A DNA stretch of 12,741 bases from Verrucomicrobiota bacterium. GTDB taxonomy: Bacteria; Verrucomicrobiota; Verrucomicrobiia; Chthoniobacterales; Terrimicrobiaceae. Positions 7,577 through 12,741 of the stretch are shown one piece after another. The position numbers and the translations under genes were made by a program. The first letter of the stretch is position 1. Each line of letters starts with the position of its first letter. Location of the stretch: assembly GCA_026398285.1 (NCBI GenBank), contig JAPLTI010000349.1, positions 1 to 12,741 of the forward strand, written 5' to 3'. The notes below the pieces were generated by a model that saw only the letters and a program-made list of their open reading frames with translations, did no database searches and was not told the DNA's origin.

Positions 7577-8515
7577 TTAGTATCCCAAGTCCCAGCGCAC
7601 TTCGATATCTTGGGCGATACTCTCCGAGACCCACACATCGGTTCGCAGGGTCTGCAAAAGGGATTCCGGAACAAGTGGTGTCACTGGGCCGTGGAGAACA
7701 AGGCGCGATGTGAGGCGTTGCCAGGAATGAAATCCCCCGCCCACGGTGATGCCGTGCATGTCGATTCTGTGCTTGGCACCCACCACCTCGGCGGGACCGA
7801 TCGTTGCTGCCTTGGGCGGCACAGCAGTGAGGTCGCCGCTGGCGCCGAAGCATCCGTGCAGCGAGTTCTGCGCGATGGTGAAGGGGCTCAGCGTGCAAAC
7901 ACGGGGGCCCATTTTTTTCCACTCTTCGAGGGAGGCCGCCGCAAATTCCGGGGCGTCGGGCTCGATGAATGCCAGGTGCCCGGTCCAGCCGGGTCCCGAG
8001 TAGCAGATATCCGCGCCGCCTAGATCGGCGAGCATTTTCCCGTAGTGGGCGATGTTTTCGTTGCTGAGGCCGTGAATTTGGTTCTCGGGCGGACGCAAAT
8101 CCGCATCGATATTCGCGTAGAAGAATTTCTTGAAGGCATGGCCAAATCCAAATGCCCACGACTCCGGGGCGATGTCACCATGCTCGTTGGCGTATTCGTC
8201 CATGTTGAACGTGTGCAGATGGTGGCAGGAAATGCGGTGCTCGTTGATCAAGCGCGCCACCTTGTCGTAGGAGGGCCAAGGGTTTGGAGCGATCATCACA
8301 AACCGCTCTCCTGCTTCGGAGGAGCGGCGAATGCGCTCGAACATATCGGCGATCCACAATGGCTCCATCTCGGCATCGGGCAAAATGCGGATACGGAAAT
8401 CGGGGTTCGGATGCTCGGTCAACTTGGCGCGCGGTATGGCGCGCACCCTTTCCACTGCGGCTTTGTCCCGGAATGGAACAAAGCTGGCCGGGGAGAAATC
8501 AAAGTCGGATTTCAT
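7577..8515 (-). CDS. NagB-fold protein, divergent relative of glucosamine-6-phosphate deaminase
   Basis: This 312-residue cytoplasmic protein belongs to the NagB/6-phosphogluconolactonase superfamily. The family's HTFNMDEY motif lies at 101-108, with D106 matching the general base Asp72 of E. coli NagB. 'SGPGWTGHLAFIEP' at 173-186 matches the second active-site segment. H180 and E185 are kept, but the position of NagB Asp141 is Thr178. The 'SPFTIAQNS' segment at 210-218 has Ile214 where NagB has the phosphate-binding Arg172. The N-terminal loop at 74-83 (IAPNPWPSYD) lacks the TGGTP-type phosphate loop. These are alignments by eye against the remembered E. coli protein. It is about 45 residues longer than NagB, mostly at the N-terminus. 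The start overlaps the aminotransferase stop by ATGA, so the two are translationally coupled. The substrate is probably not glucosamine-6-phosphate. Confidence 0.85.
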   Translation of the reverse strand: MKSDFDFSPASFVPFRDKAAVERVRAIPRAKLTEHPNPDFRIRILPDAEMEPLWIADMFERIRRSSEAGERFVMIAPNPWPSYDKVARLINEHRISCHHLHTFNMDEYANEHGDIAPESWAFGFGHAFKKFFYANIDADLRPPENQIHGLSNENIAHYGKMLADLGGADICYSGPGWTGHLAFIEPDAPEFAAASLEEWKKMGPRVCTLSPFTIAQNSLHGCFGASGDLTAVPPKAATIGPAEVVGAKHRIDMHGITVGGGFHSWQRLTSRLVLHGPVTPLVPESLLQTLRTDVWVSESIAQDIEVRWDLGY

Positions 8516-9909
8516 TTCGAGTAGCCCAGTTCTTTGGAAGTTTCCGCGATGGCGTCTTCGATCATGTCGAGGCCCTTTAAGAGGGTTTTCTCATCCATGA
8601 CGATCGGCGGGCTCATGCGCAGAATGTGACCTGCGGGAATCCAGGCAAGGCCTTTGGCAAAAGCTTTTTGATAAACAAGAGTTCCAGCTTTGTCGAAGGG
8701 TTCTTTGGTCGTCCGGTCCTTCACCAATTCGATGCCCATGAGGCAGCCCTTGGCTCGCACGTCTCCGATAATCGAGTGGCGCTCCTTCATGCCTTGCATC
8801 CGCTCCAAGGTGACGCGTCCGAGGTGCTCGGCCCAAGCGAGGAGGTTTTCCTCTTCGATCACCTTGGTGGATATGAGTGCCGCCGCACAGGCCATCGGAT
8901 TGCCTCCGTAACTGCTGGAAGCGGAGATGGCTTCGAAGCTTTCTTTGTATTTGTCTCTTACAGCCACGCACGTCACGGGGAAGCCATTTCCAAATCCTTT
9001 GCCGATGGTAACGATATCCGGCACAACGCCCCAATGCTCCATGCAGAGCCACTTTCCTGTCCGGCCCCAGCTTGTCAGGACCTCGTCAATCATCATCAAA
9101 AGGCCTCGGTCATCACAGAACTTCCGCAGCTTGGGGAAGAAATCATCTGGCGGAATCACCGATCCCCCCCAGCCTTGGATTGGCTCGAGGACGAAACCGG
9201 CGACATCGCCCACGGTGGCCTTGTCCAGATATTGGTCGTAGAAGGCGAGGTAGGCATCGGTGTCGATGCTGCCATCGGGTTTTGACCACATCGGGCGATA
9301 GAGGTCGGGGCGTGGCACCATGTGGGCGCCTGGAGCGCGAACGCGGCCGTAGACGTGCGAGCGGATGTGCCCGAGTGAAACGGCGCCGTAGGACTTGCCG
9401 TGGTAGTCGTAGAAGCAGGACAGCATTTCACTCTTTCCGGTGGCCGCGCGAAGAACCCGCATGCCGGCCTCGACGGCTGTCGTTCCGGAATCATAGAGCT
9501 GGAAGCCATTGAGATCACCTGGAAGAACCTCGGCTAGCTTTTCCATCAGCTCGGTTTTCACCGGCGTGGTGAAATCATGGGCATTCATGAGCGTGTGTGC
9601 CGCTTTCGCAACACCTTCGCTGATCTTCGGGTGGCAATGCCCGAGTGTGGTCACATAGATACCTGAGGAAAAGTCGATGTAATCATTTCCATCCACATCC
9701 CGCAGCACACAGGCCTTTCCGGACTCGAAGCTTACGGGGAACAGTTTGACTTGACTGCTGAGCCCCTTGAAGTGCTTGGTGCATCGGTCGTGCAGCGCCT
9801 TGGACTTTGGCCCGGGCGATGGGGTGACCATGTTAGGGCAGAGGTTGAGATCGGTTTTTCCCCACTCCAACGTGTTAAAGGGGGCTGTTTGGTCTTGTGC
9901 GGTATTCAT
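8512..9909 (-). CDS. Class III (omega-type) PLP-dependent aminotransferase
   Basis: This 465-residue fold-type I aminotransferase is of the 4-aminobutyrate/acetylornithine class and moves an amino group between an amine donor and a keto acid or aldehyde. The phosphate-cup motif SGTTAVEAG is at 141-149, LEPIQGWGG at 241-249, and the IDEV Asp that contacts the pyridine nitrogen is D275. The Schiff-base lysine is K304 in TIGKGFGNGFP, and SSYGGNPMACAAA at 332-344 is the usual C-terminal active-site segment. Length is normal for the class. The start ATG at 9909 has no Shine-Dalgarno and lies 37 bp after the regulator's stop. The gene ends in a 4-bp ATGA overlap with the NagB-fold gene. Substrate class cannot be read from sequence. 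The partner genes suggest an amino sugar or a product of its breakdown rather than GABA. Confidence 0.9.
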   Translation of the reverse strand: MNTAQDQTAPFNTLEWGKTDLNLCPNMVTPSPGPKSKALHDRCTKHFKGLSSQVKLFPVSFESGKACVLRDVDGNDYIDFSSGIYVTTLGHCHPKISEGVAKAAHTLMNAHDFTTPVKTELMEKLAEVLPGDLNGFQLYDSGTTAVEAGMRVLRAATGKSEMLSCFYDYHGKSYGAVSLGHIRSHVYGRVRAPGAHMVPRPDLYRPMWSKPDGSIDTDAYLAFYDQYLDKATVGDVAGFVLEPIQGWGGSVIPPDDFFPKLRKFCDDRGLLMMIDEVLTSWGRTGKWLCMEHWGVVPDIVTIGKGFGNGFPVTCVAVRDKYKESFEAISASSSYGGNPMACAAALISTKVIEEENLLAWAEHLGRVTLERMQGMKERHSIIGDVRAKGCLMGIELVKDRTTKEPFDKAGTLVYQKAFAKGLAWIPAGHILRMSPPIVMDEKTLLKGLDMIEDAIAETSKELGYSK

Positions 9910-9946
9910 GTGTTTTTATGTTTAGTGTTTGTTATATAGAGTTTTG

Positions 9947-10738
9947 TTACTGTGCAATGATGACTTGGCGTGCCATTTTGCGGGCTTTGGCCAGATAGGC
10001 CGCAGGGGCCGATTGATTCGTTATGAAAACATCGAAGTCCGAGAGCGTCCCGGTCTTGGCAAGGGCGGTGTTTCCCATCTTGGAGCTGTCTGCCAAGAGG
10101 CAGCTCTTCGTTGCTTTTTTCCTCATGAGTTTATCAACTTGAGCGAGTTGCAGGTCGACATTGTAAATGCTGCCATCGTCACCCAAAGCTTCTGCTCCTT
10201 GGAAAACCCAGTCAGCGGAAAACAGCTCCAAACAATGCTCCGTCACCGGGCCGGTCAGGTCCGGGCTGCCCCGGTGCAAAACACCACCAAGAAGAACCAC
10301 GCTGATGTTTTCTGAAAATTGAAGCTCGGATGCCACCGCCAAGCTCGGAGTGATGACGGTGAGGTCGGGGCAATCCTTGAGGAGGGCTGCCAGTTGCAGT
10401 GTCGTCGTGCCGGTGTCGAGAATGAGGCGTTGACCTGGCTCAACGAGTTTCCTGGCCTCGATGGCGATGGCCTTTTTCTCATTCAGATTGGCCCGTTGCC
10501 GGCTGAGATAGTTAAACTCAAACGCCATTCGCTCCGCTACCACGGCTCCGCCATGTGTTCGGCGCACGTCTGCGCTCTTCTCCAAATCCGCAAGATCCCG
10601 GCGAATCGTCATTTCGCTCACGCCTAACTTCTCCGCCATTTCCGTAATGGAAATCGATGCAGACTCTGTCAGCTGCGCCCGGATTGCGCGGGCTCGGGCC
10701 GCTCCGTTTTGCCTTTTTTGCTGGGGCTCTGATTTCAT
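9947..10738 (-). CDS. DeoR-family transcriptional regulator
   Basis: This 263-residue regulator is usually a repressor that responds to a phosphorylated sugar. Residues about 13-68 form the winged helix-turn-helix, with ISITEMAEKLGVSEMTIRRD at 29-48 matching the DeoR signature and RRTHGGAV following at 59-66. The C-terminal sensor domain carries LDTGTTT at 107-113 and LADSSKMG at 215-222, both standard phosphosugar-pocket segments. ATG 10738 is chosen because GGAG lies 5 bases before it and the helix-turn-helix is then normally placed. The longer in-frame start at 10792 would add 18 atypical residues and run through the putative operator. It is first in a three-gene operon and likely controls itself and the two enzymes. 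Confidence 0.9.
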   Translation of the reverse strand: MKSEPQQKRQNGAARARAIRAQLTESASISITEMAEKLGVSEMTIRRDLADLEKSADVRRTHGGAVVAERMAFEFNYLSRQRANLNEKKAIAIEARKLVEPGQRLILDTGTTTLQLAALLKDCPDLTVITPSLAVASELQFSENISVVLLGGVLHRGSPDLTGPVTEHCLELFSADWVFQGAEALGDDGSIYNVDLQLAQVDKLMRKKATKSCLLADSSKMGNTALAKTGTLSDFDVFITNQSAPAAYLAKARKMARQVIIAQ

Positions 10739-10741
10739 TGG

Positions 10742-10747
10742 TTCTCC
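10742..10747 (-). promoter_or_regulatory. Ribosome binding site of the DeoR-type gene
   Basis: GGAGAA on the minus strand, with GGAG 5 bases before ATG 10738. It is the only clear Shine-Dalgarno among the genes in this window, and it decides between the starts at 10738 and 10792. Confidence 0.65.
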
Positions 10748-10753
10748 AATATG

Positions 10754-10800
10754 TGACAAAATGTTTATTTGTCTATTAAAAAAACAAAACATGACAAAAT
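10754..10800. promoter_or_regulatory. Putative operator of the DeoR-type regulator
   Basis: TGACAAAAT occurs at 10754-10762 and again at 10792-10800 as direct repeats with a 38-bp pitch. GACAAA (10755-10760) and TTTGTC (10768-10773) also form an exact inverted repeat with a 7-base gap. The block lies just upstream of the regulator's start in an AT-rich stretch where its promoter should be. DeoR-type proteins commonly bind such repeats next to their own genes. The assignment rests on position and pattern only. Confidence 0.5.
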
Positions 10801-11057
10801 AAAAATCAGCCCGCGAATTTTAACCTGGGACTTGGGCTCTTTTGGAGAGAGGGGAGGGGGATTTTTTATCGAGAAATCAAATGCCCGATTGGGGCTTTGC
10901 GATAACCGGGGTGAGGGGCATCGCGGTTCGCGGAATTTGCAGTTCGTGCATCTGCGCCGTTCGTAAAACTGGTTAAACTTTATGACAACAACATAAAGCT
11001 TGATTTCTGGAAGATCTTCTGACCCGAAAAACCTGCGATGAGAGAGGATCAGCGTGG
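10801..11057. other. Gene-free intergenic region upstream of the regulator
   Basis: I saw no credible gene on either strand in these 257 bases. Contents include a purine-rich stretch with G-runs (10844-10860), a moderately GC-rich middle, and the palindrome described separately at 10975-11001. The modular repeat begins at 11058. Confidence 0.6.
10975..11001. promoter_or_regulatory. Isolated operator-like palindrome
   Basis: CTTTATG at 10978-10984 and CATAAAG at 10992-10998 are exact inverted arms around ACAACAA. Extending to 10-base arms adds one mismatch. The 17-bp centre-to-centre symmetry fits a dimeric regulator site. The core contains 'atgacaa', which resembles the repeats before the DeoR-type gene 180-220 bp away. 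No gene starts next to it. Confidence 0.45.
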
Positions 11058-11216
11058 CGGTTTTTAGACAGGATGATCCGCCTACGGAAAGGCAACTCCG
11101 GCGGAATCCACCACGAAGCGTTTGAAGAAGGTTTGGACAGAATTAACAGAATCGGAGCGCAGCGGAGAAAGACTGCTGTAGGCAGCCCGAAGGGTGAGCG
11201 TAGCGAATCAATTAAC
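11058..11216 (+). repeat. Modular intergenic repeat M, copy 2
   Basis: This starts with 'cggtttttagacaggatga', then module A ('gatccgcctacggaaaggca' onward, to about 11100), then module B. The module B block 11101-11202 matches 12640-12741 with 3 differences in 102 nt by hand count, and its latter part matches the inverted copy at 7339. It ends 'agcgaatcaattaac'. A short reading frame runs through it (11073-11258) but reflects the repeat, not a gene. Confidence 0.85.
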
Positions 11217-11310
11217 CGAATTATCGGAATAGCTGATAAAGGATTTGATATGGCCTGAACTCTTCACCTCTTCTGGGACAAACGGCTCAACTCAATTTTG
11301 TTAATTTTGT

Positions 11311-11330
11311 TCATTCTGTCTAAAAATCCG
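11311..11330 (-). repeat. Inverted copy of the 'tttttagacaggatga' motif
   Basis: On the minus strand this reads 'cggatttttagacagaatga', nearly identical to 11058-11076 on the plus strand. The two opposing copies enclose 11058-11330, which is consistent with this block being a unit with inverted ends. Confidence 0.65.
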
Positions 11331-11331
11331 T

Positions 11332-11375
11332 TGGCTGTCCATGGTTTGCCGATCCTGAGACGCCGCTTCGCGGCT
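11332..11375 (+). repeat. Repeat module D, copy 1
   Basis: The segment 'ccatggtttgccgatcctga' and flanks align with 11548-11590 ('ccatgattttgccaatcctg'). It also contains the small exact hairpin GCCGC-TTC-GCGGC at 11362-11374. Confidence 0.55.
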
Positions 11376-11420
11376 GAGATTTGGGCCATGCGGGACGATG
11401 GCCCTCCCGTGGAACGCCGA

Positions 11421-11504
11421 GCTTCGACTGCTTGGAGGGTCAGCGTCCTCGCCTGACCCATTTTTCAAGCGCGGGCGGCGCGGAATTCTTTTCAGACAGC
11501 ACTG
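11421..11504 (+). repeat. Repeat module C, copy 1
   Basis: This runs from 'gcttcgactgcttggagggt' through 'gacagcac'. It is nearly identical to 12554-12632 over the first 48 bases, then more diverged ('gcgggcggcgcggaattc' versus 'acgggcggtgcggaatcg'). It contains a terminator-like hairpin. Confidence 0.75.
11437..11465 (+). terminator. Terminator-like hairpin within module C, copy 1
   Basis: GGGTCAG (11437-11443) and CTGACCC (11453-11459) form a perfect 7-bp stem with a 9-base loop, followed by A and five T. This is the shape of a rho-independent terminator on the plus strand. No gene ends just before it, so it would act as a barrier to read-through towards the toxin-antitoxin pair. Confidence 0.5.
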
Positions 11505-11547
11505 CCCCCCGTCGATCCGCCCACTGCACATATCCCAAAATAAATGA

Positions 11548-11754
11548 TTTTGCTGCCCATGATTTTGCCAATCCTGAGGCGCGGCAGCGCATTTCAAAAC
11601 CTGGAGGGACGACCTTTGCCTTGCTCTCACCCTGCTCGCTGCGCCCTTCGGGCCATCTACGATGTGCCTCCTCGGCACCGCCCTGTGCCTCGGTTGTATC
11701 GTCCGACGGAGCCAAGATTCAGACTACGCAGACACCGTGCCTGTAGATTCCCAT
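11548..11754 (+). repeat. Repeat module D copy 2 and further repeat-like sequence
   Basis: 11548-11590 is the second copy of module D. After it comes a C-rich stretch to about 11754 that includes 'tcgctgcgcccttcgggcc' (near 11637), similar to 'tcgctgcgctcacccttcgg' in the inverted M copy near 7345. The frame that enters the toxin gene stays open through this region from 11544, but its translation is Arg/Pro-rich and derives from repeats, so I do not call it coding. Confidence 0.5.
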
Positions 11755-11783
11755 TTGACAAACGTATCATTTTTGATACGTTT
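11755..11783 (+). promoter_or_regulatory. Palindromic operator overlapping the presumed higBA promoter
   Basis: AAACGTATCA (11760-11769) and TGATACGTTT (11774-11783) are exact inverted arms around TTTT. TTGACA, a perfect -35 hexamer, occupies 11755-11760 and runs into the left arm. A -10 would fall inside the right arm (TACGTT, 11777-11782, weak match). The palindrome ends 6 bases before the toxin start. This is the expected place for autorepression by a HigA-type antitoxin. Confidence 0.65.
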
Positions 11784-11789
11784 AAAGAA

Positions 11790-12146
11790 ATGCCCGCTGC
11801 TCCGCGACCTCTTGCTACCCGCTTTTTTGCGACCGAATCGGGAAATGAGCCGGTGCGAGAGTGGCTCAAAAGCTTGCCTGTCGAGGATCGGAAGCAAATT
11901 GGTTCGGATATTCTGGCAGTGCAGTGGACTTGGCCCGTTGGAAAGCCTCTTGTGGACTCGCTGGGGGGCGGGCTTTGGGAAATTCGATCCTCGCTTGGCA
12001 ACCGCATCGCCCGCACATTTTTTCTGATCGAGAATCAAGAAATTATCCTACTGCACGGTATTCTGAAAAAATCCCGGACTGCACCCAAGCATGATATCGA
12101 TCTGGCCCGAAAGCGGCGGACCCAATACCTGAAAGACACCACATGA
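11790..12146 (+). CDS. higB: HigB-type toxin, RelE/ParE superfamily (phage Gp49-like)
   Basis: This 118-residue protein matches the Gp49-like/HigB branch of RelE-family toxins, which are ribosome-dependent mRNA endonucleases inhibited by a cognate antitoxin. Family landmarks are FFATESGNEPVREWLKSLP at 12-30, then IGSDILAVQWTWPVGKPLV at 37-55, GLWEIRSSL at 61-69 and RIARTFFLI at 72-80. LLHGILKKSRTAPKHDIDLA lies near 87-106. The basic C-terminal helix region (KK, RKRR) fits RNA contact. ATG 11790 is chosen because the family begins just before FFATESG, and the upstream extension to 11544 translates repeat sequence and runs through the palindrome. The stop overlaps the next ATG by 4 bases. Toxin-first order is typical of higBA. 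All core motifs are present, so it is probably functional. Confidence 0.88.
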   Translation: MPAAPRPLATRFFATESGNEPVREWLKSLPVEDRKQIGSDILAVQWTWPVGKPLVDSLGGGLWEIRSSLGNRIARTFFLIENQEIILLHGILKKSRTAPKHDIDLARKRRTQYLKDTT

Positions 12147-12442
12147 AAACAAAACCAAATAACAAACACCGCGGCGCCGATCTGCGGGATTTTCTCGCGG
12201 AGGAAAATATCCTGCCTGAGGTGGAAGCTCTCGCGATGAAAAAGGCGATCGCCTTGCAACTGCAACGCATCGTTGATGAGGAAAGTATTTCCAAAACCCA
12301 ACTCGCGAGGCGCATGAAAACCAGCCGCGCCGCACTCGACCGAATTTTGGATGCATCGACTCCCTCACTGACCATCGGCACTCTGGCGAAAGCCGCCGCC
12401 GCACTTGGGCGGAGAGTGAGTTTTGAGATTCTGCCAGCTTGA
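12143..12442 (+). CDS. higA: HigA-type antitoxin, XRE-family helix-turn-helix protein
   Basis: This 99-residue DNA-binding antitoxin should neutralise the toxin and repress the pair by binding the palindrome at 11760-11783. The helix-turn-helix spans about 49-90: ISKTQLARRMKTSRAALDRI, then a short spacer and LTIGTLAKAAAALGRRV, the pattern of XRE antitoxins paired with Gp49-like toxins. The N-terminal 48 residues are charged and helical (EENILPEVEALAMKKAI) and probably contact the toxin. Its ATG overlaps the toxin stop (ATGA at 12143-12146), giving coupled translation. No separate promoter or Shine-Dalgarno was seen. A repeat begins 9 bases after its stop. Confidence 0.88.
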   Translation: MKTKPNNKHRGADLRDFLAEENILPEVEALAMKKAIALQLQRIVDEESISKTQLARRMKTSRAALDRILDASTPSLTIGTLAKAAAALGRRVSFEILPA

Positions 12443-12553
12443 AGCCGACAACGGATTTTTTAGATAGGAGGATCCGCCTACGAAAAGGCAACTCTGGCGT
12501 GACGAGACAGGATATACAGGAGGATTATGGAAATGGCCCGGCTATGAAGACGG

Positions 12554-12632
12554 GCTTCGACTGCTTGGAGGGTCAGCGTCCTCGCCTGACCCATTTTTCA
12601 ACCACGGGCGGTGCGGAATCGATTTCAGACAC
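12554..12632 (+). repeat. Repeat module C, copy 2
   Basis: This is the counterpart of 11421-11504, nested between modules A and B of the third M copy. The first 48 bases are nearly identical to copy 1. Confidence 0.75.
12570..12598 (+). terminator. Terminator-like hairpin within module C, copy 2
   Basis: The same GGGTCAG/CTGACCC stem (12570-12576 with 12586-12592), 9-base loop and A+TTTTT tail as at 11437. It lies 128 bp after the antitoxin stop and could end the higBA transcript. Confidence 0.55.
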
Positions 12633-12741
12633 AACTCCAGCGGAATTCACCACGGAGCGTTTGAAGAAGGTTTGGACAGAATTAACAGAATCGGAGCGTA
12701 GCGGAGAAAGACTGCTGTAGGCAGCCCGAAGGGTGAGCGTA

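Larger units (their letters stand above)
12452..12741 (+). repeat. Modular intergenic repeat M, copy 3 (runs off the window)
   Basis: This begins 'cggattttttagatagg', then module A (gatccgcctac, about 12470-12500), a unique linker, module C (12554-12632), and module B (12640-12741) with 3 differences from 11101-11202 over 102 nt. Module order is A-C-B here, but A-B with C further downstream in copy 2. The linker starts 'gacgagacagg', echoing the 'gacgaggcag' junction in copy 1 (minus strand). A reading frame at 12439-12720 spans it but is a repeat artefact. Confidence 0.85.

Noticed and set aside
7340..8023. Plus-strand reading frame of 227 codons
   Set aside because: It begins inside the inverted modular repeat and then runs antisense to the NagB-fold gene, which has clear family motifs. 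Its translation shows no domain.
8626..9285. Plus-strand reading frame of 219 codons
   Set aside because: It is antisense to the aminotransferase, whose PLP motifs fix the true strand.
10739..10792. Upstream in-frame start of the DeoR-type gene
   Set aside because: The coding sequence would run through the putative operator. The GGAG site matches the start at 10738, which also gives normal family length.
10975..11001. Integron attC site or transposon end
   Set aside because: No integrase or transposase, no attC core sites, and only one copy was seen. An operator-like palindrome is the simpler reading.
11073..11258. Small reading frame of 61 codons
   Set aside because: It is fully explained by the modular repeat 11058-11216, with no ribosome binding site or conserved peptide seen.
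11544..11789. N-terminal extension of the toxin by 82 residues
   Set aside because: The added peptide is Arg/Pro-rich, derives from repeat module D and nearby repeat-like sequence, and crosses the palindromic operator. Family length and motifs support the start at 11790.
12439..12720. Plus-strand reading frame of 93 codons after the antitoxin
   Set aside because: It overlaps the antitoxin stop and translates repeat modules A, C and B, which are non-coding elsewhere in the window.

Overview
The window looks like an accessory, carbohydrate-related region of a bacterial chromosome, probably from the PVC group (Verrucomicrobia, Lentisphaerae or Kiritimatiellaeota). This is an inference. It rests on tandem secreted DUF4838-type proteins, a Gfo/Idh/MocA oxidoreductase, mostly absent Shine-Dalgarno sites, and intergenic repeat families that I associate with those phyla ('accacagaggacacagag', 'tttttagacaggat', 'attcgtg' runs, 'tgtagcggcg' palindromes). 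No rRNA, tRNA, CRISPR array, transposase or integrase was seen.

Layout. 1-96 holds the last codons of an upstream gene and 97-235 is a repeat-bearing spacer. 236-6361 is a tight plus-strand run. It contains two secreted 803-residue DUF4838/CBM9-like paralogues 2 bp apart, then 10 bp later a cytoplasmic NAD(P)-dependent Gfo/Idh/MocA oxidoreductase. 6436-7191 is an unrecognised secreted protein that may have its own promoter. 7192-7576 is a convergent spacer packed with four repeat types and a hairpin. 7577-10738 is a minus-strand operon in the order DeoR-type regulator, class III aminotransferase, NagB-fold protein. The last two overlap by ATGA, and a putative direct/inverted-repeat operator precedes the regulator. 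10801-11789 has no gene and is dominated by modular repeats plus one isolated palindrome. 11790-12442 is a HigB/HigA-type toxin-antitoxin pair with a palindrome over its presumed promoter. 12452-12741 is a further copy of the modular repeat, which runs off the end.

How the genes may work together. The two secreted proteins probably bind or cleave an extracellular glycan, perhaps a uronate-type or other acidic one. The oxidoreductase would act on the released sugar in the cytoplasm. The minus-strand operon looks like a regulated amino-sugar or amino-group route: DeoR-type regulators usually sense phosphorylated sugars, and the operon adds an aminotransferase and a NagB relative. The NagB relative keeps the catalytic Asp, His and Glu but has lost the second active-site Asp and the Arg and loop that hold the substrate phosphate, so its substrate is probably not glucosamine-6-phosphate. 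This operon is the best candidate here for an undescribed pathway. The second notable structure is the toxin-antitoxin pair, which sits between two 102-nt direct repeats differing at only 3 positions. The repeats are made of modules arranged in a different order in each copy.
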